Source of the DNA: Streptococcus australis
GTDB lineage: Bacteria > Bacillota > Bacilli > Lactobacillales > Streptococcaceae
Direction of reading: 5' to 3'
Assembly: GCF_015553625.1 (NCBI RefSeq)
Contig: NZ_JADNGY010000002.1
Span: 234,800-298,799, forward strand
DNA: 64,000 nucleotides
In this document: piece by piece, positions 35,083 through 45,116 of the stretch
How positions within the stretch are numbered: the first letter of the stretch is position 1
Layout: every line of letters begins with the position of its first letter
Made by a program: the position numbers and the translations under genes
The notes under the pieces: model-generated
Databases searched by the model: none
What the model was told of the DNA's origin: nothing
Seen by the model: only the letters and a program-made list of their open reading frames with translations

Positions 35083-36381
35083 CTACATCCAATAGAATGG
35101 AATTATCAAAAAAATGGAAATTAGAAAATTTACTAGTAGTGTTATGGTTGAAATTTTTAAAACTTTATTTTGCGAGATTTCAAAATTTCCTAAATTTGCC
35201 ACTAAAGGTAAAAAGAGGATTAAAAATGGTGTAAAATATCTCCCTTGAGAACCAACTGAAACAGAAGCCCCGTGTCCAAGAACAATCGGTGTCCATTGAA
35301 GGTACATAACTGTTACAGTAGCTAGAACTTGAATTGGAAACAACCAGGCTGCAAAAATTGAAAAATCTTTTGAAAAGAAATCTTTTTCATTAGCTAAGAA
35401 AATTAAAACCAATACTGCTATATCTATAAAAATCAGCCATAGAGGTAACTGCAATGTAAAGTTTCCTAAATAACCAAAAACTCCTATTGTGAGAATAGAA
35501 TTTAAATCTCCATTTTGCCTTGCATTTACAAGTGTATTTAAAAGGACATGAATATAATGGACGAGACCACCTTCATTTCTCATTAAAAATTGTAAAATGA
35601 AACCTATTGTTATAAGTAGTAAAAGATAAAAGACAAACTTATATCTAGAAACTATAATCTTTAATGACTTAAACGGTCTATTTAAAACTTTTAATACACC
35701 CCTAAATTCAAATGATACAAAAGGTATCAAACCTAATAACAAAATATTATTTGGTTTTGTTGCTAGAAGCAAAATCGCAAGACCTATCACTTGAACAAAA
35801 TTACGATTGGTAAATCGTTTCGAATAGGCGATATTCGTGATAAAACCAAAAGCCAACATCACTTCCAAGTAATTCATCACATCATAAGAAAGAGATGAAG
35901 CTTGTTGGACCATAATTGGTAATAGTGATATAAACATCAAGGCTGTCTTTCCATACTTAAAATAACGTATTAAAAAGTATAACCCAAGTATATAAGCTAA
36001 AGCATTAAAGATACGCCCCATATAAATGATCATCCCAACCGAGGGACTAATCCAACTTCCTATCGTCATCCCAATTAATTGAGGTAAAAAAGAAATCGTT
36101 TTTAGACTAATACCAAATTTAAATGGCTCATTCTTCATTTCAATTTTGCGTGCTAGAAGTTGTTTATATTCCCTTGGTTTGACCTTATCACTACTTGGTA
36201 TCTCATCCATCCACTTAAAGGAATTCTCCGTTGGTTTGTGTATAGTCTCCCAAGTCATACGCGCGTGGTTCATTTCATCTGGCACACGATTAATCGGAAA
36301 CAGAAACATAAATGAGAAAATAAATATCGTTGCTAATATGAAAAATAAATTTTCAACTTTTATCTGTTTAATTCTGTTCAA
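35083..36381 (-). CDS. DUF2142-like polytopic membrane protein
   Basis: 432 residues with about ten to twelve hydrophobic segments and a large first external loop (about residues 35-85) with PDEMNHARMTWE. This resembles DUF2142 proteins, thought to be GT-C-type glycosyltransferases that use lipid-linked sugars outside the membrane. In this context it would decorate the exported rhamnan, but no reaction can be assigned. It overlaps the end of the three-domain glycosyltransferase gene by 14 bp. Confidence 0.72.
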   Translation of the reverse strand: MNRIKQIKVENLFFILATIFIFSFMFLFPINRVPDEMNHARMTWETIHKPTENSFKWMDEIPSSDKVKPREYKQLLARKIEMKNEPFKFGISLKTISFLPQLIGMTIGSWISPSVGMIIYMGRIFNALAYILGLYFLIRYFKYGKTALMFISLLPIMVQQASSLSYDVMNYLEVMLAFGFITNIAYSKRFTNRNFVQVIGLAILLLATKPNNILLLGLIPFVSFEFRGVLKVLNRPFKSLKIIVSRYKFVFYLLLLITIGFILQFLMRNEGGLVHYIHVLLNTLVNARQNGDLNSILTIGVFGYLGNFTLQLPLWLIFIDIAVLVLIFLANEKDFFSKDFSIFAAWLFPIQVLATVTVMYLQWTPIVLGHGASVSVGSQGRYFTPFLILFLPLVANLGNFEISQNKVLKISTITLLVNFLISIFLIIPFYWM

Positions 36382-39331
36382 AATAAGTCACCATTTCATC
36401 TTTCTTGCTTAAGGTACAATTTTCAAGGACTGCTCGGTATGCTGATTCTGCTAAGTTTTGCCTTAATTCTGGAGATAAAACTAAAGCTTCTAGCTTGTCA
36501 AACCACTGATCATCAGTAGCTAACAGACCTGTTTCACCATCAATAACCATATCCGAGAAAGCTCCTATCTTGCTTGCTACTGTTGGTACTTTCACCAAAG
36601 CAGCTTCAATCCACTTAATCTCAGATTTGGCACGATTAAAGATAGAATCCACAAGCGGTGCCAGGTTAATATCAACCTCGCTAATCAATACAGGTAATTT
36701 GTCCCAGTCCACATAATCGTGAGTGACAATTTGATTTTCAAAGGGCTTCATATCTTTTGGAATATCAAGAATTCCGACAATATGTAATTGAACATTACTG
36801 TATTTTTTAAGCAGTTGCTTAATAGCTGGTTTAATCAATTCAAAATTCTCATTATGACTTATTGAACCAGAGAAATAACCAATCTTAACCACGTCTGAGA
36901 CATGAGAATAGTCCTTAAGAAATTGACTACTGATAGAGATTAACTCATCAGAGGCTAGATTACGATTCAGCAAAACCTTGCTTTGATACTTCTTCAACTC
37001 TTTTTGCAACTGATTCGTTGAAGTAATAGCACCGTCACAGTTCTCTAGCATATAGCCATAGTTTCGAACATTAGCATCATAATTTTCCTTCTCATGGCGT
37101 AGTAATCCTTTAGTATAACTCAATTGATCAGTATATAGCGTATCAAACACCAAATCATCAATATCAAAGAAAATTGGTTTTCCATAGTCCTTTGCCAAAT
37201 GGCAAAGACGGAGAAGTTCAGGAGAAATTGGTGACCGATATATAATAATATGACTTGCATTTTGAGCTTGAGTCAATTCGAATTCTGATAAATTTACTAC
37301 CTTAACTTCAAATCCATGTTTCCGTAATTGCTCTGCTTTGTTTAAAACACGATAGCGCGTACATTGTGGAATAATATTTTCAACACCATCAATCAATAAA
37401 ATATATTGTTCACGAGGAACAGCTTTGAATTTATTGACAATTTCTTGCAAAATTGACACTGGGTAATCTGTCTTCTCAGCAACATACTCTAGCAAATCCG
37501 GAACTTCTGACTCACGCTCAAGACCTTGCCACAAGAATTGATCCTCATCATAATTTTTCAAAGCTGTGTATTTGACCAAAGGGCTACCTGCTTTAAGCAT
37601 CCTCAACGGGTGAATATACATAGCAGAATCTTCGTATTCTTGCACCACAGCATCGAAACGATAACCTAAATCAGAAAAATACTTGGTAAAACGCGTCTCA
37701 TGTCGACCAATAGCCTTATCGCGAGAATCTGTGTCTGTCAAATGTGTCCAATATTCATAAAAAGCATCATCATTTAACATGAGCTTTTCAATAACTAGAA
37801 AATACGACTGAAGGTGCTTAGGAATATAGCCGTATGGGTTCTCCTTAGTAACATCTTCTTGCTCTTCTCCAAATGAAATACCCCAGAAATCAAGATGCTT
37901 ATCAGTCATCTCTTGACAAACTTGAGACAGATCCCTCATTGGTCCAATATTGGTATCATTGACCAAGAACAGTTGATCGTAATCTTTAAGCGTATCTTTA
38001 CCAAGAGCAAAGATCCCCTCTCTAAAGGCTGCTGTGTCATATCCCTTATTGTCACGAGTCAAAACTTGTCCATAGGGTTCAAGTATATTGATATCCTCAA
38101 CATGAAGCTGACCGTTTACAACAACAATGACATCATCCACCAACGAGGACAAGGCCTGTAAAAAACGTAATTTGTATTCTTGCAACCGATTTTCAGATTC
38201 GAAAATGACATAGACTAGCGCTCTTTTACCAGTAAATGACAGAGCAGACCGTTGACTATTTCTAAGACGACGTAACCGACGAACCTTAAGTGGGGTCACA
38301 TGACGACGTAATCTAACAATTTTATCCTTTGTAGCATTTAAATAAGACTTGATTTTTCGTGGATTTTTTAATAAAACCTTCGTGATTTTAATAGGTTTAA
38401 TCAGAGAATTCCCTATACGATACGAAAGAGAACTTCGAATCAGTTGTATCTCTTTACGAGCCTCTTTCAATTCTACTACTTGCGTTTGACTCTTACGATT
38501 AAGCTGTTTCTGCTTTCTTTGTAATTCTTTTACATATTCAGAAACATCATTATGGTGACTTATTAAACTTTCTAAACGATCTTCTAAAGTCATGAGATTA
38601 TCACAAACTGCTTTATAAATGTCATGAGGAAGCCTATCCAGATATTTCTCAAGAACTTCGAGATAGATCTCATAATGATATCGTACGGAGTCCCTTTTTG
38701 AAATCGAATCTTTCTCAAAAACGCGATAATTAAGCTTGGTATTCGGCTGATATACTGCTTTAGCACCATTATTAATAATGAGGTTCAAGAAAAAATCATA
38801 GTCTTCAAGTTTTTTCCCTGAAAGTTTTTCATCATAATAGATACCCTTTAATATTGTTTTTTTTACTAAAGAACAGTTTGAAATATAGTTTGATTCCAAT
38901 AAGTTATGTAAATCAAACTCTTGTGCTTTTAAATAGGTTTCATCTTTTTCAAAATTGTATAAATCACAATACACTATATCCGCTTGATGATTATTCGCAC
39001 AATCATATAACTCCTCTACATATCTATCATCCAAGAAATCATCACTATCTACGAATAAAAAATAGTCCCCATTTAAAAAATTGAGTCCTTTATTCCTTGT
39101 TCTCACAACACCTATATTTTCGTGAGATTCAAATATCGTCACAAAAGGCGATTCTTTCAAAACCTCCTGAATAACTTCTGAGGAAGAATCTGTCGAACCA
39201 TCATCAAGAACAATTAATTCAATGTTACGATAGGTTTGGTTAAAAATACTTCGCAAACATTGTTCAATGTAATTTTCATGGTTGTAACATGTTACAACTA
39301 CTGATATTAATTTAGTCATTTTTCTATCCAT
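36368..39331 (-). CDS. Three-domain glycosyltransferase (GT2 + RgpF + GT4-like)
   Basis: 987 residues. Domain 1 (about 5-230) is GT2: SVVVTCYNHENYIEQCL, DDGSTDSS and FVDSDDF. A coiled-coil stretch follows (about 255-305, ELQRKQKQLNRKSQTQ). Domain 2 (about 370-650) is RgpF-like: DNKGYDTAAFREG, NDTNIGPMRDL, DFWGIS, LQSYF and RHETRFT. Domain 3 (about 665-985) is GT-B-like with FFDIDDLVFD, GYFSGSISHNENF and EIKWIEAALVKVP. Such a fusion could add several sugars in sequence to one acceptor. An ATG at 39319 is an alternative start. Preceded by a 183-bp gap with a TATAAT box at 39447-39452. Confidence 0.85.
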   Translation of the reverse strand: MDRKMTKLISVVVTCYNHENYIEQCLRSIFNQTYRNIELIVLDDGSTDSSSEVIQEVLKESPFVTIFESHENIGVVRTRNKGLNFLNGDYFLFVDSDDFLDDRYVEELYDCANNHQADIVYCDLYNFEKDETYLKAQEFDLHNLLESNYISNCSLVKKTILKGIYYDEKLSGKKLEDYDFFLNLIINNGAKAVYQPNTKLNYRVFEKDSISKRDSVRYHYEIYLEVLEKYLDRLPHDIYKAVCDNLMTLEDRLESLISHHNDVSEYVKELQRKQKQLNRKSQTQVVELKEARKEIQLIRSSLSYRIGNSLIKPIKITKVLLKNPRKIKSYLNATKDKIVRLRRHVTPLKVRRLRRLRNSQRSALSFTGKRALVYVIFESENRLQEYKLRFLQALSSLVDDVIVVVNGQLHVEDINILEPYGQVLTRDNKGYDTAAFREGIFALGKDTLKDYDQLFLVNDTNIGPMRDLSQVCQEMTDKHLDFWGISFGEEQEDVTKENPYGYIPKHLQSYFLVIEKLMLNDDAFYEYWTHLTDTDSRDKAIGRHETRFTKYFSDLGYRFDAVVQEYEDSAMYIHPLRMLKAGSPLVKYTALKNYDEDQFLWQGLERESEVPDLLEYVAEKTDYPVSILQEIVNKFKAVPREQYILLIDGVENIIPQCTRYRVLNKAEQLRKHGFEVKVVNLSEFELTQAQNASHIIIYRSPISPELLRLCHLAKDYGKPIFFDIDDLVFDTLYTDQLSYTKGLLRHEKENYDANVRNYGYMLENCDGAITSTNQLQKELKKYQSKVLLNRNLASDELISISSQFLKDYSHVSDVVKIGYFSGSISHNENFELIKPAIKQLLKKYSNVQLHIVGILDIPKDMKPFENQIVTHDYVDWDKLPVLISEVDINLAPLVDSIFNRAKSEIKWIEAALVKVPTVASKIGAFSDMVIDGETGLLATDDQWFDKLEALVLSPELRQNLAESAYRAVLENCTLSKKDEMVTYFEQN

Positions 39332-39494
39332 TTCGATATTTATTCTAAAAAAAAATCAAAGTTTAATAATAAAATATTTATGATACACTTTTATTCACAA
39401 AAAAGCATACTAACCTCAATCTTTAAAAAGAGTACATATAATACTAATTATACTACAGTTTTTAAAAAAATGGAAAAACACATTAATAATAAAA

Positions 39495-39518
39495 AAAGTA
39501 GAATGAATCTACTTCTAA
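39495..39518 (-). terminator. Terminator overlapping the end of the DUF6056-like gene
   Basis: On the minus strand AAGTAGA/TCTACTT with a short loop is followed by seven T. The stem starts at the last codons of the gene at 39515. The remainder of the gap to 39331 is AT-rich and holds a possible promoter for the next gene. Confidence 0.7.
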
Positions 39519-40732
39519 TTAATTTTTCTATGTTTTATCTTTAAATAAATTTCATTTATAAACTTACAGGTTATTATGAAAACACTTAACATTATTGGTA
39601 AATAGGTCCTAGTATCTGAAGCATACAAAGTTGGTGAAAACGAAATAACCATACGTCCCAACAGGCCAATTATAAACAAATAGGAAAGCCAAACCTTATC
39701 TTTAGAATCTGAAAGACTCCATATAATAAACAGTAAAATAAACAATATAACAAAATAGAATAGAACTGCTCCAAAATAAACGAAATTAAATTCAAATGTT
39801 CCACTTTCTCTGGCAAGCTTACTAACAGCGGATAGCGTGAACAATATACTTCTCCATTCAAATTTATGACTTAATATAGTTAATAAAACAACTGTAGAAA
39901 GTATAAAACTAGTAAAATTATTTTTGTAAATAGATAAAATTACCGAAACAATTAAAAATAAAGTTACAAATGCAAATGAGACAGATAATAGTCCATCTCC
40001 CGTTTCTAAAATGCCTAGACCCACCTTTTGAATACTATTTAAATTAATAAAATTTGGAAACCAAGAATCTACATTTTTCATAAATCTTATTGTGTTTCCA
40101 GGAGCTAATTTCGCTGATAAGATTCCTAATGAAGAAACCACAACAAATAGAATATTCCAGTTTCTGTCACTGTTAATCTTCCAATCTCTAATGAGTTCAA
40201 AAACAATCCATAGAAAAGCATAAATTGCTAATTGTTCTTGCATGACAGCGAATACAAAACTTACAAAACTAGCAATCTTTACCAACAAGTTTGATGAATG
40301 ACGAAAATAAAGAGAAAATAACATGAATGAAGCCGGAAGAATATAATTTACATAGGTCGGAATTGATCCTGCACTCAAAAATTCACTTGCAGGAATACAA
40401 ATGAATATTAAGAACCCTGGAAGCCATGGAAGTTCCTTTGAGAACTTTTTGCTAGGTAATAGGAATACAAACGTTGCCAAAGCAGATACAATGACAAATA
40501 GTTTTTCATGAACAGAAAATAAAAGTGTTGCTGATTCAATTAACAGTCTGCTACTCCATGTAAAATAACGATCAATTCCAAAATAGAGATAATTATATTG
40601 AAATTCTTCTGCGTATTTCAAAAATGCGGTTTGATCTCCAACTGGTGTAATTTTATTATTAATATAATACTGTATTGCATACAACACAGATACGATAAAT
40701 ATATATAAATAAAATCTTTTACTGTTTTTCAT
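39515..40732 (-). CDS. DUF6056-like polytopic membrane protein
   Basis: 405 residues with about ten hydrophobic segments. The early external loop (TPVGDQTAFLKYAEEFQ, RYFTWSSRLLIES) and the later KLAPGNTIRF are the features I associate with DUF6056 and Gtr-type glucosyltransferases, i.e. GT-C-like enzymes that use polyprenyl-phosphate sugars. A GacI/GacJ-like pair upstream could supply that donor. Strongly AT-rich. Followed by its own terminator. Confidence 0.65.
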   Translation of the reverse strand: MKNSKRFYLYIFIVSVLYAIQYYINNKITPVGDQTAFLKYAEEFQYNYLYFGIDRYFTWSSRLLIESATLLFSVHEKLFVIVSALATFVFLLPSKKFSKELPWLPGFLIFICIPASEFLSAGSIPTYVNYILPASFMLFSLYFRHSSNLLVKIASFVSFVFAVMQEQLAIYAFLWIVFELIRDWKINSDRNWNILFVVVSSLGILSAKLAPGNTIRFMKNVDSWFPNFINLNSIQKVGLGILETGDGLLSVSFAFVTLFLIVSVILSIYKNNFTSFILSTVVLLTILSHKFEWRSILFTLSAVSKLARESGTFEFNFVYFGAVLFYFVILFILLFIIWSLSDSKDKVWLSYLFIIGLLGRMVISFSPTLYASDTRTYLPIMLSVFIITCKFINEIYLKIKHRKIN

Positions 40733-40755
40733 TTTTTCTCCCTAAACATAAAAAA

Positions 40756-41535
40756 CTAATTATTTGAATGTTGACTCTTCACATATTGTCTCATCAACAA
40801 CTTGGCCATCCATTTTGGCCAGAAGAGTTCATACATGTATAGATCTTCTTTACTACGCGTATTGTCTGCAATGGTTTTTGATGTTTCAGACTCTCCATGG
40901 ATACGGTGGCACATGAGTTTGTCAGATACATAAGCAAAACGACCTTTATACTCGCTGATCTTATACCATGCGTACCAATCCAAACTCACTCTCATTCCTT
41001 CATCAAAATAGAAATTCTTCAAATTTTCTCGATTATAGGTAACTGCTGGACAACAAATCGGATTCCCAAAAGCCATCACACGGTTTCGCCAAAAGTGACT
41101 AGCAGGAAAAAGATTCATGGTTTTTAACATCAAGGTTTTGATCTTCAGATTTGTATTCGCAGGAATTTTATGGCCATCTTTTTCTTCAAAATAATCAGAA
41201 TACCCAATCAACACATCTTGATTTTTTTCCATCTTAGCCAAAACTTTCTCAGCATAGTCCGGATCATAATAATCATCCTGATGGGCAATCGTAGCATATT
41301 TTGTCTCTACAAAAGACATGGCATTATTCCAGTCCTTACCAATTCCTCCACCTTGTTTGGTATAAAATGGAATATCATACCGCTGACAAAGTTCTTTGAT
41401 CGAGTCCAGTGGTGTTGAACTATAACAGATAATCTGTGATTGGAGAGTTTGATTCTTCAAAGATTGAATACAAGCTTCCAAATATTCGCTCTCTCCATAA
41501 GCACAGATCACCCAAGTATGATTACTGTTCATCAT
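40756..41535 (-). CDS. Glycosyltransferase family 2 protein
   Basis: 259 residues, GT-A fold: WVICAYGESEYLEACIQSL at the N terminus, GGIGKDWNNAM and AHQDDYYDPDYAE (about 88-100) as the donor/metal region. Less AT-rich than the flanking genes. It overlaps the GacJ-like gene by 14 bp, so translation is coupled. Sugar unknown; probably a side-chain transferase. Confidence 0.82.
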   Translation of the reverse strand: MMNSNHTWVICAYGESEYLEACIQSLKNQTLQSQIICYSSTPLDSIKELCQRYDIPFYTKQGGGIGKDWNNAMSFVETKYATIAHQDDYYDPDYAEKVLAKMEKNQDVLIGYSDYFEEKDGHKIPANTNLKIKTLMLKTMNLFPASHFWRNRVMAFGNPICCPAVTYNRENLKNFYFDEGMRVSLDWYAWYKISEYKGRFAYVSDKLMCHRIHGESETSKTIADNTRSKEDLYMYELFWPKWMAKLLMRQYVKSQHSNN

Positions 41536-41878
41536 TCTCCTCTTTCGTTTCTACATGACTTTTTAAAATAGATAATTCTTGAACTAAATGCTTTATCTGT
41601 TCTTTTTGTTTTGACAAAGTCATGGTTTGTAAAAATCCAATAACCAACAGGAAAAAAATAGTAAGAGACAATAGAAAATTGGAGGTCAATTCAAATCCAA
41701 GTAATTTAGCAAAGTATCCAGGAATAGAATCAAACACAGAAATAACAATCATGACAAGACTGATAACAATCCACATGAATGCCTGTTCAAATAATATATT
41801 ATTTTTGTTGATATTTCTAATGACTAAATAAAGGAAAAAGATTGAGGCTATCAACATCACAATAGATAAAACTGACAT
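41522..41878 (-). CDS. DUF2304 small membrane protein, GacJ-like
   Basis: 118 residues with three helices (about 3-20, 32-52, 65-84) and a charged C-terminal coiled coil (SKQKEQIKHLVQELSIL). This is the DUF2304 layout. In group A streptococcus GacJ binds and stimulates GacI, which makes GlcNAc-phosphate-undecaprenol. Here the gene shares one base with the GacI-like gene upstream, strongly supporting the same pairing. Confidence 0.8.
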   Translation of the reverse strand: MSVLSIVMLIASIFFLYLVIRNINKNNILFEQAFMWIVISLVMIVISVFDSIPGYFAKLLGFELTSNFLLSLTIFFLLVIGFLQTMTLSKQKEQIKHLVQELSILKSHVETKEENDEQ

Positions 41879-42594
41879 TATTCACTCTCCTTCATAAAGG
41901 CTGCGATAAGAATTGACGAACACACTTCTATCATGTAACGAATGGATTTAATTGGCGTAATGGAAGAAGCACCTCCAGTACGTTCAAACATATTTGCTGG
42001 TCGTTCAACAACACGATATTTACGTTTCAAAATATGAACAATAGTTTCTGGTTCAGGATACTTGATTGGATAACGCATAGCGAACTGTTTAATAACAGCT
42101 TTATCAGCTAAACGGTAGCCTGATGTTGTATCTAAAACTCTTTGGCCTGTTGTCCATTTGATAAGATTAGAAATCACACCGATTCCAAAGCGTCTCATAA
42201 AAGTCGTTTGAAATTCTGATTTAACGTCACCAACAAAACGAGATCCGATAACTAGGTCTGCCACGTTTTTTTGAATTGGTTCTAGCAAGTCTGATAAGGA
42301 TTCAATATCATGCTGACCATCGCCATCAAATTGAACTGCTACATCATAGTCATGCTCTAGTGCATATTTGTATCCTGTTTGAACCGCACCACCAATACCA
42401 AGATTCATCACAAGATGAACAGCATTAAAATGATTCTCTTCTAGAATTTGTTTTGTCTTATCTGTTGAGCCATCATTGATAACAACATAGTCCAAATCAA
42501 AATCAACTTTCTTGCGGTAATTCAAGATACTTGTTACCGTGTCGAAAATGCTTTCCTCCTCATTGTAGGCAGGAATTATCATTAAAACTCTCAA
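41878..42594 (-). CDS. Polyprenyl-phosphate glycosyltransferase, GacI-like
   Basis: 238 residues, GT2 without obvious membrane helices: IPAYNEEESIFDTV, NDGSTDKT, QFDGDGQHD (about 88-96) and TSGYRLADK. Resembles GacI and other dolichol-phosphate-sugar-synthase-like enzymes that charge undecaprenyl phosphate with a sugar for use outside the cell. The start is a TTG lying directly after the TAG of the previous gene, with AAAGGA seven to eight bases ahead; an ATG four codons further in is the alternative. Partner gene (GacJ-like) follows. Confidence 0.85.
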   Translation of the reverse strand: MRVLMIIPAYNEEESIFDTVTSILNYRKKVDFDLDYVVINDGSTDKTKQILEENHFNAVHLVMNLGIGGAVQTGYKYALEHDYDVAVQFDGDGQHDIESLSDLLEPIQKNVADLVIGSRFVGDVKSEFQTTFMRRFGIGVISNLIKWTTGQRVLDTTSGYRLADKAVIKQFAMRYPIKYPEPETIVHILKRKYRVVERPANMFERTGGASSITPIKSIRYMIEVCSSILIAAFMKESE

Positions 42595-43563
42595 CTACTT
42601 TTCCTTTCCTTTACAGTAAAATCTCGAAAACAGTGAAACTAATCTCAAACGTTCTAAAGTTCTAAAAGCCATTACAGAAATAACTGTTTGAATTCTTTCT
42701 CCTGTTATCTCAGATGAAAATGGTGTTAAATTTGAATCAATACCTTCTTTAGAAACCCATTCTTTAATTCTTCTATATTGATCCATAAATGACGAACTTG
42801 AAGCGGCTCTTCCAGAAAAGAGTAAATACCAAATGTAATATCGTTTAATAAAATAGCGAATATATTTTGAATCGCCAGCAACTTGAAGCAAGTGACTCAG
42901 GAAATACACAATATCTATATTCGGATTAAAGCCTCTTTGAGATGTGTTTGAGATACTCTTCTCATTAAAAAACCAATTATAGCCATTATAATCAATTATT
43001 TTAATTTTTTCTGTTAAATTGTAAGCAGTCAAAGTAAAGATAACATCTTCACCTATTGGATAATCAAAGAACTGGATATTATTATCTGTTAAAAACGAAG
43101 TTCGATAAATACGTGCCCAAGGTGCAACGACTATATACTTAGACCATTCAGATTGTGTTAAATCTTGCTTAAAAAGTGTCTTCATTTCCTGATTAACGCG
43201 CTTATAACCACCAAGAACAATATCTAGTTGTTCTTGGTCTATTTCATTATAAAAACGCTCTAAATAATCCGAATCAACAAAATCATCATTATCAATAAAG
43301 ACGAGATACTCGCCCTTAGCAAGTTGTATACCTTTATTTCTAGTTTTAGCAACTCCTTCATTTTCTTTATCAATTACTCGGATAAAATCATTATGAGTAG
43401 CATACCTTTTAATAACTTCTAAACTATTATCAGTAGAGCCATCATTTAAAAGAATAATCTCAAAATCTGTAAATGATTGATTGAGAAGAGAATCCATACA
43501 TTGTTTAATTCCCTCTTGTGCGTTATATACAGGAATTATTATAGAAATTGCTGGATTTGTCAT
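42595..43563 (-). CDS. Glycosyltransferase family 2 protein
   Basis: 322 residues from the ATG at 43563, which has GAGGA upstream; the earlier ATG (43608) lacks one. GT-A motifs are ISIIIPVYNAQEGIKQCMDSL, NDGSTDNS, VFIDNDDFVD (about 86-95). The C-terminal half is the helical region common in capsule GT2 enzymes. AT-rich. Product unknown, probably a side-chain linkage. Confidence 0.85.
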   Translation of the reverse strand: MTNPAISIIIPVYNAQEGIKQCMDSLLNQSFTDFEIILLNDGSTDNSLEVIKRYATHNDFIRVIDKENEGVAKTRNKGIQLAKGEYLVFIDNDDFVDSDYLERFYNEIDQEQLDIVLGGYKRVNQEMKTLFKQDLTQSEWSKYIVVAPWARIYRTSFLTDNNIQFFDYPIGEDVIFTLTAYNLTEKIKIIDYNGYNWFFNEKSISNTSQRGFNPNIDIVYFLSHLLQVAGDSKYIRYFIKRYYIWYLLFSGRAASSSSFMDQYRRIKEWVSKEGIDSNLTPFSSEITGERIQTVISVMAFRTLERLRLVSLFSRFYCKGKEK

Positions 43564-43679
43564 TAATATTTCCTCACTTTGTCTATATAGGCCTCTAAAA
43601 ATTAACACACGAAAACGTACTAATTAATTTTTCAGCAAATGAACTTGATTTTATATCATACTATTATAGCCAACAAATA

Positions 43680-44957
43680 TTATTGAGATTTTAACTTCAC
43701 ACTTTTATAACTTACATAAAGATAAATTAAAAAACTAGATATTAAGAAAACAGTCATTGATATTAAAAATGAAACGGAAGCTCCAAAAATACCATTATTC
43801 ATTACAAAAGGCATTGTAACAAATTTTGCAATAAAAAATGTAACTATATAGGCAATAACTAAATAAGATTGTTTCCTAAAGATTGTCAATACAATATCAA
43901 TAACCAATGCAAGAACATTTAAAATGCCTGCTGTAAGTAATACAGTAAATGGAACTTTATATTGTACTAAGGAAGTACCATACACAAACCCAAGTACTTC
44001 TGTACCTACTAGATAACCGATACCAATAATTATTAAACCTAAAATAAACATTACAGAAAAAAGAATATGAACCTGTTTGTAAAATAATTTATATCTCTTT
44101 TCATACCAATAAATTGATAGCTGAGTTGTTAAGGGACGCAAAATGAAAAATAATAGAGATAAAACAAATACTGGCATAAATAAAACATTAAAATCTCTTT
44201 GAATACCATTTGAAAAATAGCCCTGTGCTAATAATGTATCAATATCTATTTTAGCTTCATTATAAACATAAGTAATTAGAAAACCATTTAAAAATAATGG
44301 GAAAGCATCTTTTAAAATTGAAATGATATTAGAACTATCATTTTTCAACGATGGTAAAAAATCAATATCAAAATATTTCTTCGAAATTCTATAGTCTAAA
44401 ATTATTGTAAGAAAAATATTTGCTAAACAAACTATAACACTTGAAATCATTAATGAATTTGAGAGAAATAAACACAAACCAAAAATGATGATGCAGACCC
44501 AACTTCTATAAAATAAAATTTTTCCGGCTAAATCTGATCTATTATGTTGTTGAAAAAAACCCTGAAATACATCTGAATAAGCATCAAACGCACGGTAAAG
44601 TACTAACAATAACACAATTAAACTTTTATACAAATCATATCCTTGTATAATAATATAGAAAAAAGAAGTTAGTATCATTAACAATAGCGTCACAATACGA
44701 GTGTTATGGTATGAATTAAAAGTATATTTTTCTTGTACATCTGTCGACTGCATATTTCGTATTTGAAAATATCCTAACACATAGAACTGTTGTCCTAATG
44801 CAAAGGCTATACTGAAAATATCTGAATTTTTTGGATCAAGTAACCTTGAAGCTAATAACAAAAGAACAACTGACACTAAAGATGATGAGATCGTTCCTAA
44901 CATATTCCAAATATAATTCTGTTTTGAAGAAATTTTTGAAAAATCTCTATCATTCAT
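43680..44957 (-). CDS. Polysaccharide flippase (Wzx/MATE-like)
   Basis: 425 residues with about twelve hydrophobic segments. The N-terminal region (YIWNMLGTISSSLVSVVLLLLASRLL) and the loop DAYSDVFQGFFQQHNR are typical of the polysaccharide-transport family that flips undecaprenyl-linked sugars. Together with an ABC exporter (rgpCD) this suggests two export routes: the flippase probably handles the side-chain donor or a separate subunit, as GacK is thought to do. The ATG at 44957 has AGAAGGT upstream; the open frame to 45077 has no site. One of the most AT-rich genes in the window. Confidence 0.82.
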   Translation of the reverse strand: MNDRDFSKISSKQNYIWNMLGTISSSLVSVVLLLLASRLLDPKNSDIFSIAFALGQQFYVLGYFQIRNMQSTDVQEKYTFNSYHNTRIVTLLLMILTSFFYIIIQGYDLYKSLIVLLLVLYRAFDAYSDVFQGFFQQHNRSDLAGKILFYRSWVCIIIFGLCLFLSNSLMISSVIVCLANIFLTIILDYRISKKYFDIDFLPSLKNDSSNIISILKDAFPLFLNGFLITYVYNEAKIDIDTLLAQGYFSNGIQRDFNVLFMPVFVLSLLFFILRPLTTQLSIYWYEKRYKLFYKQVHILFSVMFILGLIIIGIGYLVGTEVLGFVYGTSLVQYKVPFTVLLTAGILNVLALVIDIVLTIFRKQSYLVIAYIVTFFIAKFVTMPFVMNNGIFGASVSFLISMTVFLISSFLIYLYVSYKSVKLKSQ

Positions 44958-45078
44958 TATGTTTACCTTCTTTAATAAATTCATTATACTTTGAAAAAAT
45001 ATTTCTCCTACAAAAAACTTTCCCCTTATTATACTATAGTTTTTATAAAATGTGTAAAAGACAAGCAAATATAACACA

Positions 45079-45101
45079 AAAAGACCTGAAAGGCCTTTCT
45101 T
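45079..45101 (-). terminator. Hairpin after rmlD
   Basis: On the minus strand AAGGCCTTTCAGGTCTTTTT forms a short stem followed by T. It lies 16 bp past the rmlD stop and may be a weak terminator or attenuator before the flippase gene. Confidence 0.55.
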
Positions 45102-45116
45102 ATATTATCAAAAAAT

